Source: Burkholderiales bacterium (GTDB lineage Bacteria; Pseudomonadota; Gammaproteobacteria; Burkholderiales; SG8-41). Taken from it: DNA of 64,000 nt. The notes under the pieces were generated by a model that saw only the letters and a program-made list of their open reading frames with translations, was not told where the DNA came from and searched no databases. Position 1 is the first letter of the stretch; every line of letters starts with the position of its first letter. Where the stretch lies: contig JAHCAI010000002.1 in assembly GCA_019634975.1 (NCBI GenBank), forward strand, positions 62,001-126,000, in the 5' to 3' direction. Shown piece by piece: positions 34,906 through 42,906 of this stretch. A program made the position numbers and the translations under genes.

Positions 34906-35906
34906 GCGTGATCAACCAGATGCTGGTCGAACTCGAGCGCCGCCGGGCATCAGGCCCGGAGCGCAACCGCATACCCGACCATGTGCGTGCGATTCCGGGT
35001 GAGTCTCAGCCGCGACATTCTTACCTGCATGGCATCGCTGCAGCGCTTGCTGTCATCGCCCTGCTCGCAATCGCCGCCTGGTGGTGGATGCACAGGGGGC
35101 GCGCTGCCCAGCCCGCTCCGGTGGCGGCAGGGCCCGCATTGACGGAAGCAGCGCCGCGTCCGGAGGAATGGATTGCCCGCCGGCTTACCTTGGACCTGTC
35201 ACGGGAGCCGGAGCGGGCGGCGGAACCGCCGGCTCCGGTCGCGACATCCGCTGTCGTGGCGCCACGCCCGGAGGTGCCGGCGGTTGCGCAGAAGCCCGCG
35301 GCAGTTGCGGCGGAACCCGTTTCCCGGCCGGTGCCGCAGGTGCCCGCCGCTGAACGGGTTGCAGTGGAGAAAGCGAGGTTGCCTGCCGAGAAGCCCGCAT
35401 CCGTCCAGCCTGCGGAAATCGAGAAACAGGTTCGCGAGCCGACACTGCGACAGCGTGCGGACGCCGAATTTGCACGCGGTACGGCAGTGCTGCACCGGGG
35501 GCAATTCGCCGAAGCGCGTGGTGCATTCGAGGCCGCGCTGCAGATCGATGCAACACATCACGCGGCCCGCCAGGCCCTCGCGGGTCTGCTGATTGATGGC
35601 CGCCGCCCGGCAGACGCGGCGCGGGTGCTGCAGGACGGCCTGCAACTGGCGCCGGCGCAGCATGGTTTCGCGATGACGCTGGCGCGTTTGCAGGTGGAAG
35701 CGGGGGATCTCGATGCCGGCGCACAGACGCTGGCTCGCAGCCTCGAGCATCCGGGCGCCAGTCCTGATCATGTCGCCTTTTACGCAGGACTGTTGCAGCG
35801 CCAGCAGAAGCATGCCGAAGCCGTTGTACAGTTCCAGCAGGCACTGAGCCGGCGCGGCGGCATCGGTGCCTGGGAACAGGCTGGCATGCCGCTCGAGAAA
35901 CGCTGA
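34902..35906 (+). CDS. mshN: MshN truncated and fused in frame to a rhodanese tail, locus 1
   Basis: This reading frame encodes 334 residues. It opens MSVINQMLVELERRRASG, has a membrane helix (about 42-63), a Pro/Ala-rich periplasmic linker and TPR-like helices (about 185-317). From about residue 318 the MshN sequence stops and RGGIGAWEQAGMPLEKR follows, which is the C-terminus of the rhodanese gene at 7631-8065. The locus 2 MshN continues for about 54 further residues of TPR at this point. The last TPR is therefore lost here, and function may be reduced. The fusion marks the joint between the two repeat units. Confidence 0.9.
   Translation: MSVINQMLVELERRRASGPERNRIPDHVRAIPGESQPRHSYLHGIAAALAVIALLAIAAWWWMHRGRAAQPAPVAAGPALTEAAPRPEEWIARRLTLDLSREPERAAEPPAPVATSAVVAPRPEVPAVAQKPAAVAAEPVSRPVPQVPAAERVAVEKARLPAEKPASVQPAEIEKQVREPTLRQRADAEFARGTAVLHRGQFAEARGAFEAALQIDATHHAARQALAGLLIDGRRPADAARVLQDGLQLAPAQHGFAMTLARLQVEAGDLDAGAQTLARSLEHPGASPDHVAFYAGLLQRQQKHAEAVVQFQQALSRRGGIGAWEQAGMPLEKR
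35852..35906. other. Tandem-duplication joint (mshN / rhodanese 3' end)
   Basis: At GCGCGGCGGCATCGG the sequence passes from mshN to the rhodanese 3' end. The full rhodanese gene has the same 15 bases at 8011-8025, and the full mshN of locus 2 has GCGCGGTGGCGTCGG at 60241-60255. Crossing over at this short similarity would create exactly this joint. The remaining 55 bases to the stop differ from the intact rhodanese gene at few positions. Confidence 0.85.
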
Positions 35907-35923
35907 CCGGATCCGGGGGCACC

Positions 35924-36181
35924 ATGGCGAAAGTCCGCATGTACACCACTGCAGTCTGTCCTTACTGCCAGATGGCCGAGCGCCTCTTGCGCGGCAAGGG
36001 CGTTGCCGAAATCGACAAGATACGCGTCGACCTTGATCCCGCGTTGCGCGAGGAGATGATGTCAAAAACCGGCCGGCGCACGGTGCCGCAGATTTACATC
36101 GGCGACACGCACGTCGGCGGCTACGACGATCTGTCGGCGCTGGACCGCGCCGGCAGGCTGGACCCGCTGCTGGCGGCCTGA
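35924..36181 (+). CDS. grxC: Glutaredoxin 3, locus 2 copy
   Basis: This 85-residue glutaredoxin has CPYC at 12-15 and the same TVPQIYIGDTHVGGYDD segment as the first copy. Differences cluster at third codon positions, with a few substitutions (for example QLLRAK reads RLLRGK). It has no full rhodanese gene upstream, so its transcription may come from the msh operon ending in the mshN fusion. It appears intact and functional. Confidence 0.94.
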   Translation: MAKVRMYTTAVCPYCQMAERLLRGKGVAEIDKIRVDLDPALREEMMSKTGRRTVPQIYIGDTHVGGYDDLSALDRAGRLDPLLAA

Positions 36182-36215
36182 ACGCCGGCGTCCCTGCAAT
36201 TCAAGGAATCGGAGA

Positions 36216-36689
36216 ATGAGCGAGCAACAACAGCAGCAGCCGCAGTTCGGCATCGAGAAGATCTACATCAAGGATCTGTCGCTGGAGATACCCAACGCGC
36301 CCCAGATTTTTCTCGAGCGCGAGAATCCGCAGATTGAAATCAGCGTCCACACCGCGGCAAGCCCGCTGGAGCAGGCCGGTCTTTTCGAGGTGGTGATGAC
36401 GGTCACCGTGACCGCGAAGCTGGGCGAAAAGACGGTGTTCCTGATCGAGGTCGCGCAGGCCGGCATTTTCCAGGTCCTCGGTCTGCCGCCGCAGGAGGTC
36501 GATGCCGTGCTGGGCATCATGTGCCCGAACACCCTGTTGCCCTATGCGCGCGAGGCGGTGGCCAGCCTGATGGCGCGTGCGGGTTTCCCGCCCGTGCTGC
36601 TGCAGCACATGAATTTTGAGGCGGCTTACCATGACCGCCTGCGCCAGCTCCAGCAGGAGCAGGCGGCCAGGGCGGCGGCACCGAACTGA
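36216..36689 (+). CDS. secB: Protein-export chaperone SecB, locus 2 copy
   Basis: This 157-residue SecB has a slightly longer, Gln-rich N-terminus (MSEQQQQQPQFGIEK). All conserved SecB segments are kept and substitutions are conservative (L to V, Y to F, M to L), as expected under purifying selection. An organism carrying two SecB genes this similar is unusual. Confidence 0.95.
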   Translation: MSEQQQQQPQFGIEKIYIKDLSLEIPNAPQIFLERENPQIEISVHTAASPLEQAGLFEVVMTVTVTAKLGEKTVFLIEVAQAGIFQVLGLPPQEVDAVLGIMCPNTLLPYAREAVASLMARAGFPPVLLQHMNFEAAYHDRLRQLQQEQAARAAAPN

Positions 36690-36700
36690 CGGCACCGGCG

Positions 36701-37138
36701 ATGATGCGCAGGCTGATCATCGCAATGCTGGCCGGGCTTCTGCCCGTTGCCGCTGTCGCCGCGGATTTCCGGTCGGTGGCGGAGCCCGCGGCGGTGCTCT
36801 ATGACGCACCGTCGTCCAAATCGCGCAAGCTATTCATCGTGAATCGCGGTTATCCGCTGGAAGTGGTGGTCCAGGTCGAGGGCTGGGTCAAGGTCCGCGA
36901 TGCCGCCGGCGCTCTTTCATGGATCGAGAGCAAGTCGCTGGACAACACACGCAATGTGTTGCTGAGGGGGGCGACCACCGTGCGCCAGAAACCCGCGGCG
37001 GATGCGCCAGCCGCCTTCGAGGGGCAGCGTGACCTGTTGCTCGAGTTGGTGGAGGGCGCCAGTGCCGGCTGGATTCATGTCCGTCACCGTGACGGCACGG
37101 CGGGTTATGTCCGCGCCGCCGACGTCTGGGGCGGATGA
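36701..37138 (+). CDS. Periplasmic SH3-like domain protein, locus 2 copy
   Basis: This 145-residue protein has the same length and layout as the copy at 8853: a signal peptide to about residue 20 (AVA), then SH3-like repeats with [19 protein letters not shown] and [12 protein letters not shown]. The function is unknown. It lies between secB and gpsA as in locus 1. Confidence 0.8.
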   Translation: MMRRLIIAMLAGLLPVAAVAADFRSVAEPAAVLYDAPSSKSRKLFIVNRGYPLEVVVQVEGWVKVRDAAGALSWIESKSLDNTRNVLLRGATTVRQKPAADAPAAFEGQRDLLLELVEGASAGWIHVRHRDGTAGYVRAADVWGG

Positions 37139-37163
37139 TCGGGGCGGCAGGCATCATTCCGCG

Positions 37164-38171
37164 ATGAAAATCGCCATCCTCGGTGCCGGTGCATGGGGCA
37201 CCGCACTGGCCATCAACCTTTCCGGCCGCCATGACGTTGCGCTGTGGGCGCGGGATGCCGCGCAGTCGCGGGCGATGTCTGCGGACCGCGTCAACGAGCG
37301 ATACCTTCCGGGTTGCGGTTTTCCGGGGCGGCTGTCGGTGGCGGCCGATCTCGGGCTTGCGCTGGCGGCCGCCGACTACGCGGTGATTGCCGTCACCGTC
37401 TCCGGCCTGCGCATGACCCTGCGCCGGCTGCGCGAGCTGCGCATCACGACGCCGGTGATCTGGTTGTGCAAGGGATTTGAACGCCCCGATGCGCGCCTTC
37501 CGCACGAGGTATATGCCGAGGAAATGGAGGGCAATCCGCCGGGCGCGGTGCTGTCGGGCCCCAGTTTCGCGCAGGAGGTCGCTGCCGGCCTTCCCGCCGC
37601 ACTGACGCTGGCGGCAACCGACGCGGGATTTGCGGCGACAGCGGCGCAGGCGCTGCACGGCTCCGCGCTGCGCGTGTATTCGCATGATGATGTCACCGGC
37701 GTCGAGGTCGGCGGGGCCGTCAAGAACGTGATTGCCATAGCCGCAGGCGTCTGCGACGGACTGGGTCTCGGCCTGAATGCCCGCGCGGCGCTGATCACCC
37801 GCGGGCTCGCGGAAATGACGCGTTTGGGCGTTGCCCTCGGCGGGAGGGCGGAAACCTTCACCGGGCTCGCGGGCATCGGTGACCTGTTGCTGACCTGCAC
37901 CGGTGATCTTTCACGCAATCGCCGCGTCGGACTGGCGCTGGCGCGCGGCGAGGCGGTGGCTTCGGCGCAGGCCGGTCTCGGGCATGTTGCCGAGGGCGTG
38001 TTCACCGCGGAGGAGGTCAGCCGCCGGGCGGCTGCGCTGGGGGTGGAGATGCCGATCACCGACGCGGTTTGCCGCGTGCTGGGCCGTCCGCAGGACGCGG
38101 CTGCGGTTGTGCGCAGCCTGCTGGCGCGTGATCCCAAACCGGAGCACGCGGCGCAACTGCCCGCGCGCTGA
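37164..38171 (+). CDS. gpsA: NAD(P)-dependent glycerol-3-phosphate dehydrogenase, locus 2 copy
   Basis: This 335-residue GpsA retains the GAGAWG nucleotide loop, the LCKGF lysine, GGAVKNVIA and SRNRRVG motifs. The frame is intact from end to end, so two active copies are likely. Codon choice is visibly less GC-ending than in the first copy. It converges on trmL, with four bases between the stops. Confidence 0.94.
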   Translation: MKIAILGAGAWGTALAINLSGRHDVALWARDAAQSRAMSADRVNERYLPGCGFPGRLSVAADLGLALAAADYAVIAVTVSGLRMTLRRLRELRITTPVIWLCKGFERPDARLPHEVYAEEMEGNPPGAVLSGPSFAQEVAAGLPAALTLAATDAGFAATAAQALHGSALRVYSHDDVTGVEVGGAVKNVIAIAAGVCDGLGLGLNARAALITRGLAEMTRLGVALGGRAETFTGLAGIGDLLLTCTGDLSRNRRVGLALARGEAVASAQAGLGHVAEGVFTAEEVSRRAAALGVEMPITDAVCRVLGRPQDAAAVVRSLLARDPKPEHAAQLPAR

Positions 38172-38175
38172 GTGT

Positions 38176-38640
38176 TCAGCCGCCGCCGCTGAATCCGTTC
38201 TGACGCCAGGCTTCGTAGACGACGACGGCGACTGCATTTGACAGATTGAGGCTGCGGCTTTGCCCCATCATCGGCAGGCGGACCTGCCGCTCACCGGGCC
38301 AGGATTTCAGCAGGTTTGCCGGCAGTCCGCGGGTTTCCGGGCCGAACACCAGCACATCATCCGCGACGTAGCTGATCCGGTCATAACGCGTGCTGCCGCG
38401 GGTCGTGACGGCGAACATCCGCCTTCCGGAGAACCGCGCGCGGCAACCCGGCCAGTCGTCGTGCAGTTCCAGTGTGGCGAGTGACCGGTAGTCCAGTCCG
38501 GCCCGGGCGAGAGTCCGGTCGTTGAGGGTGAAGCCCAGCGGCCGCACGAGGTGCAGTCGGGCGCCGGTATTGGCTGCCAGACGCATCACGTTGCCGGTGT
38601 TGGGAGCGATTTCCGGTTCGTAGAGCACGATGTCGAACAT
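38176..38640 (-). CDS. trmL: tRNA 2'-O-methyltransferase TrmL, locus 2 copy
   Basis: This 154-residue SPOUT methyltransferase has the motifs [28 protein letters not shown] and [18 protein letters not shown]. It is intact and the same length as the copy at 10342. It is divergent from mshE across a 169-base gap carrying regulatory elements. Confidence 0.92.
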   Translation of the reverse strand: MFDIVLYEPEIAPNTGNVMRLAANTGARLHLVRPLGFTLNDRTLARAGLDYRSLATLELHDDWPGCRARFSGRRMFAVTTRGSTRYDRISYVADDVLVFGPETRGLPANLLKSWPGERQVRLPMMGQSRSLNLSNAVAVVVYEAWRQNGFSGGG

Positions 38641-38680
38641 CAGTCAGTTCCTGTATTGCGCCCGGCGGGTTGAATTCGAA

Positions 38681-38708
38681 GCCTTAAGCGGATATCCTTA
38701 ATTATCAA
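38681..38708. promoter_or_regulatory. Conserved 28-base element with imperfect palindrome upstream of mshE (locus 2)
   Basis: The element is identical to 10847-10874, with the core TTAAGCGGATATCCTTAA at 38684-38701. Downstream, the GATATCC motif recurs twice more (38717-38741), which locus 1 lacks, suggesting extra half-sites. The centre is about 87 bases upstream of the predicted sigma-54 start. Confidence 0.6.
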
Positions 38709-38752
38709 TAACATGCGATATCCATCGGATATCCGCAACGCAGAGCGCATGT

Positions 38753-38768
38753 TGGCACGTTGCTTGCC
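38753..38768 (+). promoter_or_regulatory. Sigma-54 promoter for mshE (locus 2)
   Basis: TGGCAC, five bases, then TTGCC is a strong -24/-12 match with correct spacing. The predicted start near 38779 gives about 31 bases of leader before the ATG at 38810. Its conservation with locus 1 in a diverged gap supports a real promoter. Confidence 0.72.
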
Positions 38769-38809
38769 TCCGTTGATTGCGTCTACTGCGTCATTTTGAG
38801 CGAAACCGA

Positions 38810-40516
38810 ATGGGCCGTCCTGAAAAGATCCGTCTTGGCGAAATCCTGGTCCAGCAGAAGCTGCTGACCGAGGATCAACTAAAAAGCGCGCTTGACGAAC
38901 AGAAGAAGTCCGGGCGCCGCCTCGGCCATGTGTTCATCGAGAAGGGCTTCATCACCGAGGAGCAGATCTCCAAGGCGCTGGCGCGCCAGCTCGGCGCGGC
39001 CTACATCGACCTCAAGCATTACAACATCAAGCGGGATGTCATCGCCAGGCTGCCTGAAACCCAGGCGCGGCGTTTCCGCGCCATCGTGCTCGAGGACAAG
39101 GGCGACGCCTATATGGTCGGCATGGCCGACCCGACCGATCTGACCGCCTATGACGAAATTGCGCGCGTTCTCAAGCGCGACATTGACCTCGCTGTGGTCA
39201 CCGAAACCGAACTGCTGCGGGCGATCGACCGCAGCTACCGCCGCACGGAGCAGATTGCCGGGCTGGCCCAGGAGCTCGAGGCCGACATCGGCGATTCCGG
39301 TGCCGTCGATTTCGGCGCCCTGGCGACAACACCGGGCCTCGAGGAGGCGCCGGTCGTCAAGCTGCTGCAGACCGTGTTCGAGGACGCCACGCAGGCGCGT
39401 GCCTCCGACATCCACATCGAGCCCCAGGACAAGCGGTTGCAGATCCGCTTCCGCATCGACGGCGTGCTGCACCTGCAGACCGAGACCGACAGCAAGATCG
39501 CCTCCGCCGTCGTGCTGCGGCTGAAGCTGATGTCGGGCCTCGACATTTCCGAAAAGCGCCTGCCGCAGGACGGCCGCTTCGCGATCAAGGTGCGCAACAC
39601 CGCGATCGACGTGCGTATTTCGACGATGCCCACCCAGTACGGCGAATCCGTGGTGATGCGCCTGCTGAACCAGAGCAGCGGCATCCTCGGCCTCGACAAC
39701 ATCGGCATTCCGGCGGACATGCTGGCCAAGGTGCGCGAAGTGATCCACCGCCACAGCGGCATGGTGCTGGTCACCGGCCCCACCGGCAGCGGCAAGACCA
39801 CGACGCTCTACGCGGCGCTGAACGAGCTCAACACGCCGGAGCGCAAGATCATCACCGTCGAGGACCCGGTGGAGTACCGGCTGCCCGGCATCAACCAGGT
39901 GCAGGTCAACGACAAGATCGAGCTGACCTTCGACCGCGTGCTGCGATCCGCGCTGCGCCAGGACCCGGACGTGGTGCTGGTCGGCGAGATGCGCGACGAG
40001 CAGACTGTGGAGACCGGCCTGCGCGCGGCGATGACCGGCCACATGGTGTTCTCGACGCTGCATACCAACGATGCCGCGAGCACGCCGGTCCGCCTGCTCG
40101 ACATGGGCGCGCCACGCTACATGGTCGCGCTGTCGCTGCAGCTGGTGATCGCGCAGCGCCTGGTGCGGGTGATCTGCGACAGCTGCATCGAGGATTACCA
40201 GCTGCTTCCGAACGAGCACGAATTCCTGCGCAGCGAGCTCGGCGACGCCGTCGACGGCCACAGTTACAAGCGCGGCCGCGGCTGTTCGCACTGCAACGGC
40301 ACGGGTTTCAGCGGCCGCACCGGGGTTTATGAAATGCTGGAAATGACCAAGCCTGTGGTGGAGGCGGCCAACCGCGAGGACGTGCAGCAGTTCATCGAGG
40401 TTGCCCGCAGGCAGCTCGCCGGGCGCACGCTGCGCCACCATGCCGCGCAGATCGTCGCCGCCGGAAAGACCACGGCGGAAGAGGCGATGCGCGTCAGCAG
40501 CCAGCTCGCCGACTGA
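38810..40516 (+). CDS. mshE: MSHA pilus extension ATPase MshE (c-di-GMP-binding), locus 2
   Basis: This 568-residue protein is the same length as the locus 1 MshE. Both MshEN motifs (8-31 and 37-60) are intact. The first 197 codons have diverged, with few amino-acid changes (for example S20 reads T, and ALEEQKKT reads ALDEQKKS). Everything from codon 198 on, including Walker A and B, is in the identical tract. Start chosen at ATG 38810 by comparison with locus 1. Confidence 0.95.
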   Translation: MGRPEKIRLGEILVQQKLLTEDQLKSALDEQKKSGRRLGHVFIEKGFITEEQISKALARQLGAAYIDLKHYNIKRDVIARLPETQARRFRAIVLEDKGDAYMVGMADPTDLTAYDEIARVLKRDIDLAVVTETELLRAIDRSYRRTEQIAGLAQELEADIGDSGAVDFGALATTPGLEEAPVVKLLQTVFEDATQARASDIHIEPQDKRLQIRFRIDGVLHLQTETDSKIASAVVLRLKLMSGLDISEKRLPQDGRFAIKVRNTAIDVRISTMPTQYGESVVMRLLNQSSGILGLDNIGIPADMLAKVREVIHRHSGMVLVTGPTGSGKTTTLYAALNELNTPERKIITVEDPVEYRLPGINQVQVNDKIELTFDRVLRSALRQDPDVVLVGEMRDEQTVETGLRAAMTGHMVFSTLHTNDAASTPVRLLDMGAPRYMVALSLQLVIAQRLVRVICDSCIEDYQLLPNEHEFLRSELGDAVDGHSYKRGRGCSHCNGTGFSGRTGVYEMLEMTKPVVEAANREDVQQFIEVARRQLAGRTLRHHAAQIVAAGKTTAEEAMRVSSQLAD

Positions 40517-42020
40517 GGGCGATGCCGTTTTTCGCCTACAAGGGACGCAACGGCCGCGGCGAGGCCGTGCAGGGCGTGCTCGAGGGTGCCGACAGCGGCG
40601 CGATCGCCGGCCAGCTGTTCGGGCTCGGCATCACGCCGCTGGAAATCAGGCCCTCGGCGCCGCCGAGGGCCGATGGCGGCGGCGTGAAATTCGGCTTCGG
40701 CAAGCCCAAGGTCACGCATACCGAGGTGCTGCTGTTCAGCCGGCAGATGTACACCCTGCTCAAGGCCGGCGTGCCGATCATGGGCGCGCTGAAGGGGCTG
40801 GAGGAATCAACGGCCAATCCGACCTTTGCCGGGGTGGTGCGCGACCTGCGCGAGAGTCTCGATACCGGCCGCGAGCTGTCGGTGTCGCTGGCACGCCATC
40901 CCGAGGTGTTCGGCCAGTTCTACACCGCGATGGTCAGCGTCGGCGAGCAGACCGGCCGGCTGGAGGAGGTGTTCCTGCGCCTGTTCAACCACCTCGAGTT
41001 CGAGAAATTCATGCGCGAGCAGGTGAAAACGGCGATCCGCTACCCCAGTTTTGTCGTGGCGACGATGGCGGTCGCGATCGTGATCATCAACATTTTCGTG
41101 ATCCCGGCCTTCGCCAAGGTATATGCCGGATTCAAGGCCGAGCTGCCGCTGATGACCAAGGTGCTGATCGGTTTCTCGAACTTCATGGTCGAGTACTGGC
41201 CCTACCTGCTGGCCGGGCTGGTCGCCGCATTCTTCGGCGCGCGCGCCTGGGTGAACACACCGGCCGGCCGCATGGCCTGGGATCGCATGAAGCTGCGCAT
41301 TCCGATTGCCGGCGCCATTGTCCAGAAGGCCACGCTGGCGCGCTTCGCGCGCAGCTTCTCGCTCGCCTTCCGCAGCGGCGTGCCGGTGACCACGGGGCTG
41401 GGCATGGTCGCCAACACCGTCGAGAACGTCTACATCTCGGAGCGCATCGTGCGCATGCGCGAGGGTGTCGAGCGCGGCGAATCGGTGCTGCGCACCGCGC
41501 GCGAGGCCGGGGTGTTCACGCCGGTGGTGCTGCAGATGATCGCCGTCGGCGAGGAATCGGGCGCGCTCGACGACCTGACCGGCGAGATCGCCGACCTCTA
41601 CCAGCGCGAGGTCGAGTACGAGCTGAAGCACCTGAGTTCGCAGATCGAGCCGATACTGATCGTCATGCTCGGCATCCTGGTGCTGATCCTCGCGCTGGGC
41701 GTGTTCCTGCCGATCTGGGACCTCGGCACCGCGGCGACCGCCAAAAAATGAGCGCATGAGCCGGCAGCGCGGGCGACGACAGCGCGGCTTCTCGCTGCTG
41801 GAGCTGGCGGTGGTCGCGGTGATCCTGTCGCTGCTGCTGGGCCTGCTGCTCGAGCGCCTGAGCTACTACCAGGAAGCCGCCGAGAGGGCGCGCTTCGAGG
41901 CCACGCTGCAGGGCTACAAGACCGCGCTGCAGATCCGCCTCGCCGAACTGATCCTCGAGCGCCGCGAAGGCGAGGCGCGCCGGCTGGAAGTCGAGAATCC
42001 GACACGCTGGCTGTCGGAAA
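39401..42020. repeat. 2,620-base direct repeat, right copy (mshE 3' end, mshG, mshF 5' end)
   Basis: This appears identical to 11545-14164. Reading frames on both strands have identical translations at a constant offset of 27,856, which supports nucleotide-level identity. A RecA-mediated crossover between the two copies would delete one 27.9 kb unit. Confidence 0.9.
40522..41751 (+). CDS. mshG: MSHA pilus inner-membrane platform protein MshG, locus 2
   Basis: This 409-residue protein is identical to the locus 1 MshG because the gene lies wholly in the identical tract. It is a GspF-family platform with three membrane helices. It sits five bases after mshE and four bases before mshF. Confidence 0.95.
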   Translation: MPFFAYKGRNGRGEAVQGVLEGADSGAIAGQLFGLGITPLEIRPSAPPRADGGGVKFGFGKPKVTHTEVLLFSRQMYTLLKAGVPIMGALKGLEESTANPTFAGVVRDLRESLDTGRELSVSLARHPEVFGQFYTAMVSVGEQTGRLEEVFLRLFNHLEFEKFMREQVKTAIRYPSFVVATMAVAIVIINIFVIPAFAKVYAGFKAELPLMTKVLIGFSNFMVEYWPYLLAGLVAAFFGARAWVNTPAGRMAWDRMKLRIPIAGAIVQKATLARFARSFSLAFRSGVPVTTGLGMVANTVENVYISERIVRMREGVERGESVLRTAREAGVFTPVVLQMIAVGEESGALDDLTGEIADLYQREVEYELKHLSSQIEPILIVMLGILVLILALGVFLPIWDLGTAATAKK

Positions 42021-42271
42021 CACCGACAGATTACGGTGGCAGCCTGCCGCAGCGCCCCGAGCCGGGTCTCTGGTATTTCGACGAGTCCAGCCGCGAACTG
42101 GTGTATGTCGCGAATACCGCGCGGCGGCTTGCGGTGGAGCCGCGCAACGGCCTGAAACAGCTGCGTTTTTCGGTGAAGGTGGTGTATCAGGACGTGCCGG
42201 CGAGCGGCCGCCTGATCCGCAGCGTCGCCGGTATCGCCCTGCAGCCGGCCAGCGCCTATCGCTGGCCCTGA
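41756..42271 (+). CDS. mshF: MshF-like prepilin-type protein, locus 2
   Basis: This 171-residue protein has the same leader and FSLLEL pilin signal as locus 1. The first 88 codons are identical to it. From SETPTDYGG onward the sequences differ in both bases and residues, for example GSLPQRPEPGLWYFDESS here. The edge of identity thus falls inside this gene. Confidence 0.85.
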   Translation: MSRQRGRRQRGFSLLELAVVAVILSLLLGLLLERLSYYQEAAERARFEATLQGYKTALQIRLAELILERREGEARRLEVENPTRWLSETPTDYGGSLPQRPEPGLWYFDESSRELVYVANTARRLAVEPRNGLKQLRFSVKVVYQDVPASGRLIRSVAGIALQPASAYRWP

Positions 42272-42289
42272 CCGATTCCGGGGTTACCC

Positions 42290-42305
42290 TGGCACTGATA
42301 TTGCT
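42290..42305 (+). promoter_or_regulatory. Sigma-54 promoter for the first pilin (locus 2)
   Basis: TGGCAC, five bases, then TTGCT matches the -24/-12 consensus fully. The predicted start lies near 42316, with about 33 bases of leader before the ATG at 42349. The five spacer bases differ from those in locus 1, but the conserved positions do not. Confidence 0.75.
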
Positions 42306-42348
42306 GTATTATCAAAAAGATGGCTTAAAAACCTGTGAGAAATATCAC

Positions 42349-42828
42349 ATGAACAGACGCATCCAGAACGGTTTCACGCTGATCGAACTGATCGTGGTGA
42401 TCATCATTCTGGCGATCCTGGCCGCGACCGCGCTGCCGCGCTTTGCCAACCTGCAGGTGCAGGCGCGGATCGCGAAGCTCAATGGCGCGCTGGGCGCAAT
42501 GAAAGGGGCCTCGGCACTGGCCCATGCCGCCTGCCTCGCGACCACGCCGCAGTGCGGCGCGACGCTGCTGATGGAAGGGGTCAATGTCACGATGGTCAAC
42601 ACCTATCCCACGGCCGATGCCGCGGGCATCGTCACCGCCGCCGGCATCAACGCCGGCCCGACCTCGGACGACGGCTACAACACCGAACTCGGCGGCCCGG
42701 CCGCCGGTGCGACACTGCGCATGATGGTGATGGGCAACGACCCGCAGAACTGCAGTTTCACTTACACGGCACCGCTGGCAGCGAACACCTCGCCGACCTT
42801 CAGTTCGCTGGTGACTTCGGGCTGCTGA
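42349..42828 (+). CDS. MshA/MshB-type type IV prepilin, first pilin of locus 2
   Basis: This 159-residue prepilin has leader MNRRIQNG and cleavage before F9. It is close to the locus 1 pilin throughout, including the cysteine positions, with differences in the leader and near the C-terminus ([20 protein letters not shown]). Start chosen at ATG 42349 to give the short leader. This pilin is more conserved between the loci than the second one. Confidence 0.9.
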   Translation: MNRRIQNGFTLIELIVVIIILAILAATALPRFANLQVQARIAKLNGALGAMKGASALAHAACLATTPQCGATLLMEGVNVTMVNTYPTADAAGIVTAAGINAGPTSDDGYNTELGGPAAGATLRMMVMGNDPQNCSFTYTAPLAANTSPTFSSLVTSGC

Positions 42829-42906
42829 GGCAGTGATACAGACAATTTTTGTGTGGGCGGTTTTGTTTAACCGGTTTCGATCGAAGGCAAGCAAAGGAGA
42901 AGAGGC

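Larger units (their letters stand above)
8011..35851. repeat. Tandem repeat unit 1: rhodanese 3' end to mshN (27.84 kb)
   Basis: This is the first copy of a tandemly repeated block: the rhodanese 3' end, grxC, secB, SH3 protein, gpsA, trmL and a full msh pilus locus ending inside mshN. Its boundaries come from comparing the joint at about 35852 with the full rhodanese gene and with the full mshN of unit 2. Apart from an identical 2.6 kb tract, the two units differ at many synonymous and some amino-acid positions. Unit 1 has three giant adhesin genes where unit 2 has two. Confidence 0.88.
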
